Assembly (NCBI GenBank): GCA_028289605.1
Contig: JANQON010000018.1
Location: 1-52,212 of the forward strand
DNA: 52,212 nt
Reading direction: 5' to 3'
Source: Hyphococcus sp.
GTDB taxonomy: Bacteria > Pseudomonadota > Alphaproteobacteria > Caulobacterales > Parvularculaceae
The notes below the pieces were generated by a model. That model was given only the letters and a program-made list of their open reading frames with translations. It did no database searches and had not been told where the DNA came from. The position numbers and the translations under genes are program-made. Positions 1 through 8,059 of this stretch are shown here, piece after piece (within the stretch, counting starts at the first letter, position 1; each line of letters begins with the position of its first letter).

Positions 1-626
1 ACGCGGCGCGCCGCCGCGAAGGCCGCGTCTATAGACAAATGAGTGGTGTCAAGCAACTCCGCGCCCTCAGCCCTCGCCAGCGGCGCGTCGGCGCGGCCCG
101 CGTCACGGGCGTCCCGCTCCAGTAAATCGGCGTAAACCATTGATTCCTCTAGGTCCGGACGGTCCTCGACCAATTCGAGCCAGCGCCGCCGCGCCCGCTC
201 CTTGGCGCTGGCCGTGACAAAGAACTTCACGTCGGCGTCAGGACAAACAACCGTACCGATGTCGCGGCCGTCCAGAACGGCGCCTCGCACGCGGCCCGGC
301 GGCGTCTGTGCGAAGCGTCGCTGGAATTCGAGCAGGGCGGCGCGCACCTGCGGATTTTTGGCAACGACCGAGGAGGCGGCGCTCACCTCGCGCGTGCGAA
401 TATCGGCCCCCTCAATCTCGGCGTGATCATATCGGGCCGCGGCGGCGGCGGCGGCCGCTTCGTCGGCGGGGTCGAGGCCGTCCTTCAGCATTGTCCAGGC
501 GACGCCGCGATACAGCGTGCCGGTGTCGAGATAGGCGAAGGAAAAGCACTCCGAAATCAGCCGGGCGAGCGTTCCTTTCCCCGACGCCGCCGGTCCGTCC
601 AACGCGATGACAAACGATTCTCTCAT
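1..626 (-). CDS. cmk: Cytidylate kinase, C-terminus cut by window edge
   Basis: Phosphorylates CMP and dCMP with ATP in the cytoplasm. Read on the minus strand from ATG 626-624, the protein opens with a P-loop (LDGPAASGKGT, about residues 9-19), followed by FAYLDTGTLYR and LDGRDIGTVVCPDADVKFFVTA, all classic Cmk motifs. About 208 codons are present and the frame is still open at base 1, within the typical DTTxLSID C-terminal region, so only a few residues are missing. In alphaproteobacteria cmk usually follows aroA. Here it lies 46 bases downstream of a beta-hydroxylase gene inserted after aroA. No strong ribosome binding site is visible before the start. Confidence 0.93.
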   Translation of the reverse strand, partial: MRESFVIALDGPAASGKGTLARLISECFSFAYLDTGTLYRGVAWTMLKDGLDPADEAAAAAAAARYDHAEIEGADIRTREVSAASSVVAKNPQVRAALLEFQRRFAQTPPGRVRGAVLDGRDIGTVVCPDADVKFFVTASAKERARRRWLELVEDRPDLEESMVYADLLERDARDAGRADAPLARAEGAELLDTTHLSIDAAFAAARR

Positions 627-672
627 GAACGGTTTCTTAACCAGCGATGCGCTCGGCTTGCAAGGCGACGCC

Positions 673-1839
673 TCACGCGCCAGAGGCGGAAAAGCTTTCG
701 ACCGCCTGGAGCAACGCCGAGGTCAACCGCCGCTCCTCACTGGTTAGTTCAGGCCGCCAGATCGAAAACAGCAGGATAACCCGCTCCTTGTCACTGTCGT
801 TCCAGGCCTCGTGTTCCATTGAGTCGTTGAACACGCAGAGTTCGCCCCTGCGCCACTCGTGAACGTCATTGCCCACGCGCAAACCGCATTGACCAGGCGT
901 GATCAGCGGCAGATGACAGATCAAGCGCGTGTTGAGAAATCCTGTATGCGGATCGATCCTGGTCTTCGGCGCCAGCCGGGAGAAAAGCGCCATCGGCCCT
1001 CTGCCGTCGACCCGGTCCAGCGGCGCGTGTTCGAGCGCCGCCATGGTTTTGGGAAACCGCGCGGCGTTCTCGGCTTCACATACGCCTTCGCGCCACAGGT
1101 AAAGCGCGCCCCAGTCCTTGTTATCGAGGAGACGGTGCGCGCGTTCGGGACGATCGGCGTCGCGCTTTATGTAAGGCTCAAAGGCGCGGTCGTCGCCAAT
1201 GACCGCTTCAAGCTCGGCGGCGATGTCTTCCGCCGCGTCCTCAATTTTCGCGACCCAGTCAAACGCCGCAGGGTCGTAAAATCCGCGAGCCGCCAGTCCC
1301 TCAAAATAAAAGACTCTCGGCTCTTCGATGAACCGGGTCTTCACCCCGGCCAGCATCTCGACGGAATCGCGAAAGCGCCGACTCGTCGCCGCGTCGTCGA
1401 AACCCGCATTATCCAGCTGCGCCTTCAGATGCGCCAGCATGTCCGCAGCGGCTTTGTCGCTTTCCTGTTGCGCCCGGCGCACCTCGGCGGCGAGCGGCGG
1501 CGGCAAACGATCAATCGGTCCCGCCGCGGCGACGGCTTCATCGTAAAAACTGGATGCTGCGCGCGGGTCTCCCTGGGCCGCATAGGCGTCGGCTTTGGCG
1601 ATGAGCGCTTGCGCATTGCGGCGGTCGCGCGACAGGATCTGATCGATCGCCGCATGGGCCTTCGCATAATCGCCGAGCGCCCTGGACGCCAGCGACATGC
1701 CGAACCAGACCTGGCCGTCGGCGGCTGACGCGTTGATCAACTGCGAGAACAATTCCGCCGCGCTGCGCGCGTCCTTTCTGCGCATAGCCTCCGCGGCGCG
1801 CTGTTTCAGCGCAGCAATGTTCTGCGGCGTCATCGTCAT
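673..1839 (-). CDS. TPR-containing aspartyl/asparaginyl beta-hydroxylase family protein
   Basis: Probable Fe(II)/2-oxoglutarate-dependent dioxygenase of 388 residues. Residues about 1-130 are Ala-rich helical repeats typical of TPRs (AEAMRRKDARSAAELFSQL and FYDEAVAAA). The C-terminal half matches the aspartyl/asparaginyl beta-hydroxylase fold (PF05118), with RIDPHTGFLNTRL carrying iron-ligand candidate His298 and SMEHEAWNDS carrying His343, followed by RVILLFSIWRPE. This family includes mammalian BBH and the bacterial LpxO type, and the substrate here is unknown. The start ATG overlaps the aroA stop by one base (TAATG), implying translational coupling. Its position between aroA and cmk is unusual. 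Family call confident, target not. Confidence 0.85.
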   Translation of the reverse strand: MTMTPQNIAALKQRAAEAMRRKDARSAAELFSQLINASAADGQVWFGMSLASRALGDYAKAHAAIDQILSRDRRNAQALIAKADAYAAQGDPRAASSFYDEAVAAAGPIDRLPPPLAAEVRRAQQESDKAAADMLAHLKAQLDNAGFDDAATSRRFRDSVEMLAGVKTRFIEEPRVFYFEGLAARGFYDPAAFDWVAKIEDAAEDIAAELEAVIGDDRAFEPYIKRDADRPERAHRLLDNKDWGALYLWREGVCEAENAARFPKTMAALEHAPLDRVDGRGPMALFSRLAPKTRIDPHTGFLNTRLICHLPLITPGQCGLRVGNDVHEWRRGELCVFNDSMEHEAWNDSDKERVILLFSIWRPELTSEERRLTSALLQAVESFSASGA

Positions 1840-3164
1840 TAGGACACCGGAGCCATGTCGGCGCCGAATCCCGCCATCAACGCGCTGAAGTCAGGGAAGC
1901 TGGTCGCGATCATGGCGGCGTCATCAATCTCGACGGGCTCCTTGGCGGCGAGCCCCATCACCAGAAAGCTCATGGCGATGCGATGATCGTGATGTGTTTT
2001 CACAAGCGCCCCGCCATGGGGCGCCTTGCCGTCGCCTTTGACGCGCAACCAGTCGGGGCCGCTTTTGACATCAACGCCGCAGGCGACAAGGCCTGCTTCC
2101 GCCGCCGCGATGCGATCGCTTTCCTTCACGCGCAGTTCCTCAACGCCCCGCATCATGGTTTCGCCAATGGCGTAGGAAGCGACCACCGCCAGCACCGGAT
2201 ATTCGTCAATCATCGCCGGCGCGCGGGTCGCAGGCACCTCAACGCCGTGCAGGATCGAATGGCGCGCGCGGATGTCGGCGACCGGTTCGCCGCTTTCTTC
2301 CCGCTTGTTTTCAAAGGCGATGTCGGCGCCCATGTCGCGCAGCGTTTCGTAGAATCCAGCCCGCAGCGGATTGACCAGAACATTCTTGATCGTGAGGTCG
2401 GATCCGGGCGTAATGACCGCGGCGGCGACGGCGAACGCTGCGGAGGAAGGATCGCCCGGCACGACAACATTCGCCGCATGCAGTTGCTGCATCCCTTGCA
2501 ATGAAATGATGCGCCCCGGACCGCCGTCGCTTTCAAACCCGAGTTCCACGCCGAACGCATTCAGCATCCGCTCTGTATGATCCCGCGAGCGTTGCGGCTC
2601 ATGAACGCGCGTCAGTCCCTCCGCCCCCAGGGCGGCGAGCAGGATCGCCGATTTCACCTGCGCAGACGGCTTGGCGAGCTTGCAGGTAACGGCGGACAGA
2701 TCTGAGCCCCCCTCAATCGAAACCGGCAGGCGTCCGTCATTGTCGACGGCGTTAACGCCCATCATACGCAAAGGCTCCAGGACCCGGCCCATGGGCCGGC
2801 CGCGCAACGACGCGTCCCCGTCGAAAACGGCGGCGACCCCGGCGCCGGCGACTGCGCCCATCAAAAGGCGCGCGCCGGTGCCGGAATTGCCGAAATAAAG
2901 GGCGTGGCCTGGCGTCTTCCAGGGACCGCCCGACACCCGCCAGTCGCGGCCGCGCCGTTCCACCTCCGCGCCCAAAGCGCGCAAGGCGGCGGCGGTTCTG
3001 AGCACATCGTCCCCCTCCAGCAGGCCCGAAATTTCGCAATCCCCGTTGGAAAGGGCAGCAAAAATCAAGGCGCGATGGGAGATCGACTTATCCCCCGGCG
3101 CGCGCCCCTCGCCCGCCAGTCCGGCGCTCCTACGCGCCCGCATGCGTCCTGACGGCGATGACAT
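1839..3164 (-). CDS. aroA: 3-phosphoshikimate 1-carboxyvinyltransferase (EPSP synthase)
   Basis: Transfers enolpyruvate from PEP to shikimate 3-phosphate in the chorismate pathway. It has 441 residues, the normal length. Visible motifs are PGDKSISHRALIFAAL (Lys26, phosphoshikimate and PEP binding), GNSGTGARLLMG, DGDASLRGRPM, RSRDHTERML and ELRVKESDRIAAAE near the C-terminus, with a closing DHRIAMSF segment. The N-terminal 20 residues are Arg/Gly-rich and may include a few extra residues if Met8 is the true start. It heads a minus-strand unit with the beta-hydroxylase and cmk and diverges from the TIGR02300 gene across a 118-base gap. Confidence 0.96.
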   Translation of the reverse strand: MSSPSGRMRARRSAGLAGEGRAPGDKSISHRALIFAALSNGDCEISGLLEGDDVLRTAAALRALGAEVERRGRDWRVSGGPWKTPGHALYFGNSGTGARLLMGAVAGAGVAAVFDGDASLRGRPMGRVLEPLRMMGVNAVDNDGRLPVSIEGGSDLSAVTCKLAKPSAQVKSAILLAALGAEGLTRVHEPQRSRDHTERMLNAFGVELGFESDGGPGRIISLQGMQQLHAANVVVPGDPSSAAFAVAAAVITPGSDLTIKNVLVNPLRAGFYETLRDMGADIAFENKREESGEPVADIRARHSILHGVEVPATRAPAMIDEYPVLAVVASYAIGETMMRGVEELRVKESDRIAAAEAGLVACGVDVKSGPDWLRVKGDGKAPHGGALVKTHHDHRIAMSFLVMGLAAKEPVEIDDAAMIATSFPDFSALMAGFGADMAPVS

Positions 3165-3282
3165 CCAAGTTCCTTTCAGTCCCTGGCGCGACCTCGGGTC
3201 GCGCGGCGATTCCTTTTGACAGCGACGTTTCTGCGTGGCAACACGCGCTTTTTCTTATCCACGGCAACAATCGGCGATTCTC

Positions 3283-3711
3283 ATGACCAAACCAGAGCTC
3301 GGCGTCAAACGCGATTGCCCGGAATGCGGGGCGCGCTTTTACGATCTCAACAAGGAGCCGGCGCATTGTCCGAAATGTCACCACGAATTCATCCCGGAAT
3401 CCTTGTTGAAACCGCGCAAAACCCGCGCGGAGGAAGAAGCTGACAAAAAAGAGACCGACGAGGCCGAAAAGCCTGAACAGGAAACCTCCCTGGAAAGCGC
3501 TGACGACGAAAACAAGGCCGCAACCTCGAAGCGGGCGGCGGCCCTGGACGAAGACAACGAAGAGGACAGCGACGATGAACTCGGCGCGCTCGGCGACCTC
3601 GATGTCGACATTGACGACGATGATGAAGAGGACGACAGCGGGCTCCTCGACGATGATGATGAGGACGACGACGTTTCGTCGATCGTGAAAACCGGCGGCG
3701 ACGACGATTAG
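3283..3711 (+). CDS. TIGR02300 family (FYDLN acid) protein
   Basis: Small alphaproteobacterial protein of unknown function, 142 residues. The N-terminus is a zinc-ribbon-like module, LGVKRDCPECGARFYDLNKEP followed by HCPKCHHEF, giving two CxxC pairs and the diagnostic FYDLN motif. From residue about 45 the chain becomes extremely acidic, with long Asp/Glu runs to the end. The start ATG at 3283 is chosen over an in-frame ATG 16 codons upstream because family members begin directly with a short lead into LGxKR. It diverges from aroA, the conserved alphaproteobacterial arrangement. A TTGACA hexamer lies at 3216-3221, but no convincing -10 sits at 17 bases. Confidence 0.9.
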   Translation: MTKPELGVKRDCPECGARFYDLNKEPAHCPKCHHEFIPESLLKPRKTRAEEEADKKETDEAEKPEQETSLESADDENKAATSKRAAALDEDNEEDSDDELGALGDLDVDIDDDDEEDDSGLLDDDDEDDDVSSIVKTGGDDD

Positions 3712-3827
3712 GCCGACCGGCGCCGAATCCGGCTTGCGCCGCCTGCGCCTGGCCGCTAGGTTCCGGCGCTTCGTCAGGGCCGCGTTAAGGCCCGCCGGCC
3801 CGGCCCCATCCGGGCGGCGAAACTACC

Positions 3828-3903
<76 letters not shown>

Positions 3904-3983
3904 ATTTTCTCTTTCCGCCGCGTCGCTTGTGCGTCGGCGAACGAACACTCCCCTCGCCTCCGCACGCATGTTAAATAGGAAGC

Positions 3984-4838
3984 ATGCGCATCCTGCTCTT
4001 CGGCAAAAACGGCCAGGTCGCGCGCTGCCTCCAAGATGAGGCGGGCGCCGTGCGCGTTGCTGCGCTCGGGTCGGGCGAATGCGACCTGAGACAAGACGGC
4101 GCCGCCGCAACGGCCATCGATGCGCAAAAGCCTGATGTCGTCGTCAACGCGGCCGCATTCACCGCAGTCGACAAAGCCGAAACAAACGAACCGGAAGCCC
4201 GCCGCCTCAACGCCGACGCGCCCGCGGAGATGGCGTTGGCCTGCGCCCGCGCCGGCGTTCGCTTCATTCACCTGTCGACCGACTACGTGTTCGACGGCCG
4301 CAGCGCAGGACCCTATACGGAAGCCGATCCCACGCGTCCGCTGGGGATCTATGGGGCGACCAAGCTCGATGGGGAAGAGGCGGTATTGGCGGCGGCGCCG
4401 ACGGCTGTCGTGATCCGCACATCATGGGTTTTTTCAGAATATGGCGCGAATTTTGTGAAAACCATGCTGCGCCTCGGCGCGGAACGCGCGACGTTATCGA
4501 TCGTCGACGATCAGGTCGGCGGTCCCACCCCGGCGCGGGACATCGCGCGCGCCGTCCTGACCATCGCCGGCAAACTCCATCGCGGCGCGCCGGGCGAAGG
4601 GATATACCATTTCCAGGGCGGCCCGCCGGTCAGTTGGGCGGCGTTCGCTGAAAAAATATTCGACATTGCCGGGCTTGAAACATCCGTGGAGACGATACCC
4701 ACCGCGGACTACCCGACGCCGGCGACACGCCCGCTCCGCACTGTGCTCGACTGCGCGCGAATTGAACGTAATTTCGGGATCGCGCAACCGGACTGGCGCG
4801 CCGGGCTGCGCCAGGTCATTGCCGCCCTGTCGCCATAG
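3984..4838 (+). CDS. rfbD: dTDP-4-dehydrorhamnose reductase (RmlD/RfbD)
   Basis: NADPH-dependent reductase converting dTDP-4-dehydrorhamnose to dTDP-L-rhamnose, the last step of dTDP-rhamnose synthesis. It has 284 residues, typical for the family. The Rossmann start is MRILLFGKNGQVARCL, followed by NAAAFTAVDKAE, HLSTDYVFDG, the catalytic YxxxK as Tyr123-Lys127 in IYGATKLDGEEA, VIRTSWVFSEYG and DDQVGGPTPARDIA. The usual rmlA, rmlB and rmlC partners are not adjacent. The start ATG follows the tRNA-Ala by 80 bases. The downstream nucleotide-sugar enzyme is 155 bases away and may be a separate unit. A related dTDP-sugar reductase is possible. Confidence 0.9.
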   Translation: MRILLFGKNGQVARCLQDEAGAVRVAALGSGECDLRQDGAAATAIDAQKPDVVVNAAAFTAVDKAETNEPEARRLNADAPAEMALACARAGVRFIHLSTDYVFDGRSAGPYTEADPTRPLGIYGATKLDGEEAVLAAAPTAVVIRTSWVFSEYGANFVKTMLRLGAERATLSIVDDQVGGPTPARDIARAVLTIAGKLHRGAPGEGIYHFQGGPPVSWAAFAEKIFDIAGLETSVETIPTADYPTPATRPLRTVLDCARIERNFGIAQPDWRAGLRQVIAALSP

Positions 4839-4993
4839 AACCGCCGGCGCCAGGGCCATCGAAGAGCGCCCAAACCTGAACCCGCCCCGGGAACACAGCC
4901 AAGCCTTGCGCGCGCCGGCGGCGACGGCCTTTATTTTCACCGTCAGGACCGCTAGAAGCGCGCTTTTCCAGCGGGCGTATCGGAGAAGCGGTA

Positions 4994-6178
4994 ATGAAGA
5001 TCTTAGTAGTCGGCGGCGACGGTTTTTGCGGATGGCCAACCTGCCTGCATTTGTCAAACGCAGGCCACGAAATCATGATCATCGACAATCTCTCGCGCCG
5101 CAAGATTGATGTCGAACTCGAAGTCGAATCGCTGACGCCCATCAGTTCCATCACTCGGCGTCTCGCCGCTTGGAAAGAAGTCAGCGGCAACGACATCCAA
5201 TTCGAAAACTGCGACGTCGCGCACAACTATATGCGCCTTCTCTACATCATGGAGAAATTCCAACCCGAGGCGATCGTTCACTTCGCCGAACAACGGGCCG
5301 CGCCCTATTCGATGAAATCGTCCTGGCACAAGCGGTATACGGTCGACAACAATATCAACGCGACGAGCAACATCCTCGCCGCAATTGTTGAATCAGAACT
5401 TGATCCGCATCTTGTTCACCTCGGCACCATGGGCGTTTACGGTTACGGCACCGCGGGAATGAAAATTCCGGAAGGCTATCTTCCCATTAAAATCGAAACC
5501 GATGACGGCCGCGAAATTCGCCAGGAAATTCTGTACCCGGCCAATCCGGGTTCGGTCTATCATATGACGAAAACACAGGACCAGCTTCTGTTCGCCTTCT
5601 ACAACAAGAATGACGGCCTGAAGATTACCGACCTGCACCAGGGCATCGTCTGGGGCACACAGACGGAAGAAACCAGAAAAGACGAGCGCTTGATTAATCG
5701 ATTCGATTACGACGGCGACTACGGCACCGTTCTGAACAGGTTTTTGATGCAGTCGGCTGTGGGTCATCCCCTCACCGTTCACGGCACAGGCGGTCAGACG
5801 CGCGCCTTCATTCACATTCAAGATACGGTGCGATGCATTCAGCTCGCCATCGACAACCCGCCGCAACACGGCGAACGCGTTCAAATCCTGAACCAAATGA
5901 CCGAAACCCACCGCGTGCGCGACCTCGCCAAAATGATCGCCGACAAGACCGGCGCGGAAATCGCTTATGTCGACAACCCGCGCAACGAAGCGGCGGAAAA
6001 CGATCTCGACGTCGAAAACCAACGTCTCCTCGGCCTTGGACTTGATCCGATCACGCTCGAGGCGGGGCTGCTCGATGAAGTTACCGAAATCGCGCGCAAA
6101 TACGCCCATCGCTGCGACACAACGAAGATTCCGTGCGTGTCCTACTGGTCGGATTCGCAGAAGAAGCCGTCGGCCTAA
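4994..6178 (+). CDS. sqdB: UDP-sulfoquinovose synthase (SQD1/SqdB family)
   Basis: Short-chain dehydrogenase/epimerase family enzyme expected to make UDP-sulfoquinovose from UDP-glucose and sulfite, the headgroup donor for sulfolipid (SQDG). The N-terminus MKILVVGGDGFCGWPTCLHLS (NAD-binding loop, residues 7-14) and IDNLSRRKIDVELEVESLTPI closely resemble plant SQD1. HFAEQRAAPYSM, LVHLGTMGVYGYG and the catalytic Tyr189/Lys193 in SVYHMTKTQDQ follow, with GGQTRAFIHIQDTVRCI further on. The length of 394 residues matches the family. No glycosyltransferase (sqdX or sqdD-like) is adjacent, so sulfonated glycans rather than SQDG remain possible. Confidence 0.92.
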   Translation: MKILVVGGDGFCGWPTCLHLSNAGHEIMIIDNLSRRKIDVELEVESLTPISSITRRLAAWKEVSGNDIQFENCDVAHNYMRLLYIMEKFQPEAIVHFAEQRAAPYSMKSSWHKRYTVDNNINATSNILAAIVESELDPHLVHLGTMGVYGYGTAGMKIPEGYLPIKIETDDGREIRQEILYPANPGSVYHMTKTQDQLLFAFYNKNDGLKITDLHQGIVWGTQTEETRKDERLINRFDYDGDYGTVLNRFLMQSAVGHPLTVHGTGGQTRAFIHIQDTVRCIQLAIDNPPQHGERVQILNQMTETHRVRDLAKMIADKTGAEIAYVDNPRNEAAENDLDVENQRLLGLGLDPITLEAGLLDEVTEIARKYAHRCDTTKIPCVSYWSDSQKKPSA

Positions 6179-6181
6179 ATC

Positions 6182-6802
6182 TCAGTCGCGCTGGACGTCG
6201 CCGCCCGGCGCCGCCGCATAGCGCCGGAAATAGTCCAGCGTCTCCGCGTATGGCTTGGAATCCGCTGTTTTCCAGTCATGGACGCTGTCGCGATTGAGAA
6301 GCGCGCCTTCCGCCGACAGGATGAGCACGGTCGGGGTGCCGAACAGTTCCGCAATGCCGTAGCGCGCCGGAATGTGCAGATTTCGGTCGCGATAGCCCAC
6401 ATCGACCCAGACCAACTCGTAGCCGTCTGCGACAACGCGAGAGAGCTCCTCGCGCTCAAACTTCCCCGCAAGGCCGCGGCTGTCGTGACACCAGTTGCCG
6501 CCAAGGACGATGAGCACGTTTTTCCCGCTGGTCTGCGCCGCGCCAAAGGCGGCGTCGACGTCAGCGGCTGCATTCCTGCTGTCGTCGAACGGGCGCGGGT
6601 CGTCGTCATGATGATGGTCGTCATCATGGTCGTCGTTTTTGTTCGGCGTAACCGCGCCCGCCGCTGCACCAGCCGCTTTGCCGCCCGTCTTCGCCGCGCC
6701 GACAGCGACGCCGGCGCCGGTTTTCGCGACCGACCCTGCCGTCTTGACGACGCAGCCTGTCGTCATCGCGGCCAATGCAAAGAAAACAACAACTCTCAGC
6801 AT
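6182..6802 (-). CDS. Thioredoxin-like lipoprotein with His/Asp-rich linker
   Basis: Predicted outer-membrane or periplasmic lipoprotein of 206 residues. The signal peptide MLRVVVFFALAAMTTGC ends in a lipobox at Cys17. A Gly/Ala-rich stretch follows, then a His/Asp-rich run (residues about 57-69) that could bind metal. A thioredoxin-like domain starts near residue 78, with VLIVLGGNWCHDSRG holding the active-site position as W-C105-H-D-S. The second cysteine of the usual CxxC is absent, so a standard disulfide oxidoreductase role is unlikely. GTPTVLIL supplies the cis-Pro loop. It is third in a minus-strand operon, 3 bases after the serine hydrolase. Confidence 0.75.
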   Translation of the reverse strand: MLRVVVFFALAAMTTGCVVKTAGSVAKTGAGVAVGAAKTGGKAAGAAAGAVTPNKNDDHDDDHHHDDDPRPFDDSRNAAADVDAAFGAAQTSGKNVLIVLGGNWCHDSRGLAGKFEREELSRVVADGYELVWVDVGYRDRNLHIPARYGIAELFGTPTVLILSAEGALLNRDSVHDWKTADSKPYAETLDYFRRYAAAPGGDVQRD

Positions 6803-6805
6803 AGG

Positions 6806-8059
6806 TTATTCCTCAATTGAAACGCCGGCCTTGTCCAGCGCCATGCGCATGAGCGCCGCCTCAACGTCGTAAAACGAAGAACCCGGCGCACGCTGCGGAG
6901 CGCGCGTTGTTCCGGTCACTGCGAAGGCGATGCGAATGTCCTGTTTCATGCTGTCATTGTCCTCTGCACGGAGCAACCACGCGCCGCTGTAAAGACCATA
7001 GGCCTCTCCGGCGTGACCAACCAGTGTTCGCCCGCTTCCTGTTACAGGATCGTCTTCGATCGTCTGAACGCCGGCGCCGAAGGCCGTCACGACGTCGTCG
7101 CCCGTCTCGCCGCCAGCGTCACCGTTGCGTGCGGCTGGATCGTAACGCCAGACAGGCTCCGCAAGCCTCACGTCTTCGCGCAGCGGTTGCAGCAACGCGA
7201 CGAGATCGTTGACGCTGGCGCGCATGCCGCCTTGCGGCGAGAACAGGGTCGGATTGTCGCCGGCTTGATACCGGGACAGAAACTCTTCCTTGTCGAGACC
7301 GTCAGCCGCCAGAAAAACGGGATCGACGCTGTTCAAAATAGTCACGTTATCGGTCTGCGTCGTCCAAACGCCGCCCTGTCGGCGATAAAGCGCCGCGCCG
7401 TTGCGTCGAGATTCCGCAGAAACGCCCGACCAGTTGAACCCTGCGTCCAGTCCCAAGCGAGCAAACACGCGTTCTGTCATGATGCGATCGAAGCGCCCGT
7501 TCGATGCACGCTCCATCGCCGCCGCCGCAATCCCGTAGTTGATATTGGCGTAGCTGAAATATCCGGGCGCTTCCGCGCCGAATACTGCTTCTTGGGCGAT
7601 AAGATCGCTGAACCGTCCCGGCGCCGCGACCCAATAAGCTTGCGGATCGCGCACGCCGGAGGTGTGCGACAACAGCATCCGCAAGGTAATCGGCTGATCG
7701 GAAAAGGCGGGATGTCGCAAAGGCGTATCCAGATAATGCGAAGCATCCTTATCGAGATCGATCACGCCCGCCGCCGCCATGTCCTGCGCTGCGAAAGCAA
7801 CCGCCATTTTCGATATGGAGGCGACGCGCATTTTGGTTTCCGGCGAAAGCGGGCGCAGACAGGTTGCGCCGTCAGCTTCATCAAACAGCGCACAGCCCGC
7901 GGCATCGGCGAAGATAACGACGTCGCCGACAGCGACGGCAAGCGCGGCGCCGGCGAGATCATGGCGTTCAACGACAGAAGCGAGACTATCGGAACTCGTC
8001 TGCGAGCACGCGCTCACGGCGAAACACGTCGCGGCGATAATAAAAATCCAAGGCCTCAT
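6806..8059 (-). CDS. Serine beta-lactamase-like hydrolase lipoprotein
   Basis: Class C beta-lactamase/esterase/DD-peptidase family protein (PF00144), 417 residues. The signal peptide ends in a lipobox (FAVSACSQ, Cys18), so the protein is probably anchored facing the periplasm. The nucleophile motif SxxK is Ser81-Ile-Ser-Lys84, the YxN motif is Tyr170-Ala-Asn172 in FSYANINYG, and a C-terminal HxG-like motif occurs in VGHAGEAYGLYSG. The substrate is unknown. Family members include peptidases, esterases and true beta-lactamases, and sequence alone does not decide. Its start overlaps the aminotransferase stop by 4 bases (ATGA). Confidence 0.85.
   Translation of the reverse strand: MRPWIFIIAATCFAVSACSQTSSDSLASVVERHDLAGAALAVAVGDVVIFADAAGCALFDEADGATCLRPLSPETKMRVASISKMAVAFAAQDMAAAGVIDLDKDASHYLDTPLRHPAFSDQPITLRMLLSHTSGVRDPQAYWVAAPGRFSDLIAQEAVFGAEAPGYFSYANINYGIAAAAMERASNGRFDRIMTERVFARLGLDAGFNWSGVSAESRRNGAALYRRQGGVWTTQTDNVTILNSVDPVFLAADGLDKEEFLSRYQAGDNPTLFSPQGGMRASVNDLVALLQPLREDVRLAEPVWRYDPAARNGDAGGETGDDVVTAFGAGVQTIEDDPVTGSGRTLVGHAGEAYGLYSGAWLLRAEDNDSMKQDIRIAFAVTGTTRAPQRAPGSSFYDVEAALMRMALDKAGVSIEE

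Noticed and set aside
859-1728. Long plus-strand open frame of 289 codons
   Set aside because: Arginine-rich antisense reading of the beta-hydroxylase gene, which has clear motifs on the minus strand.
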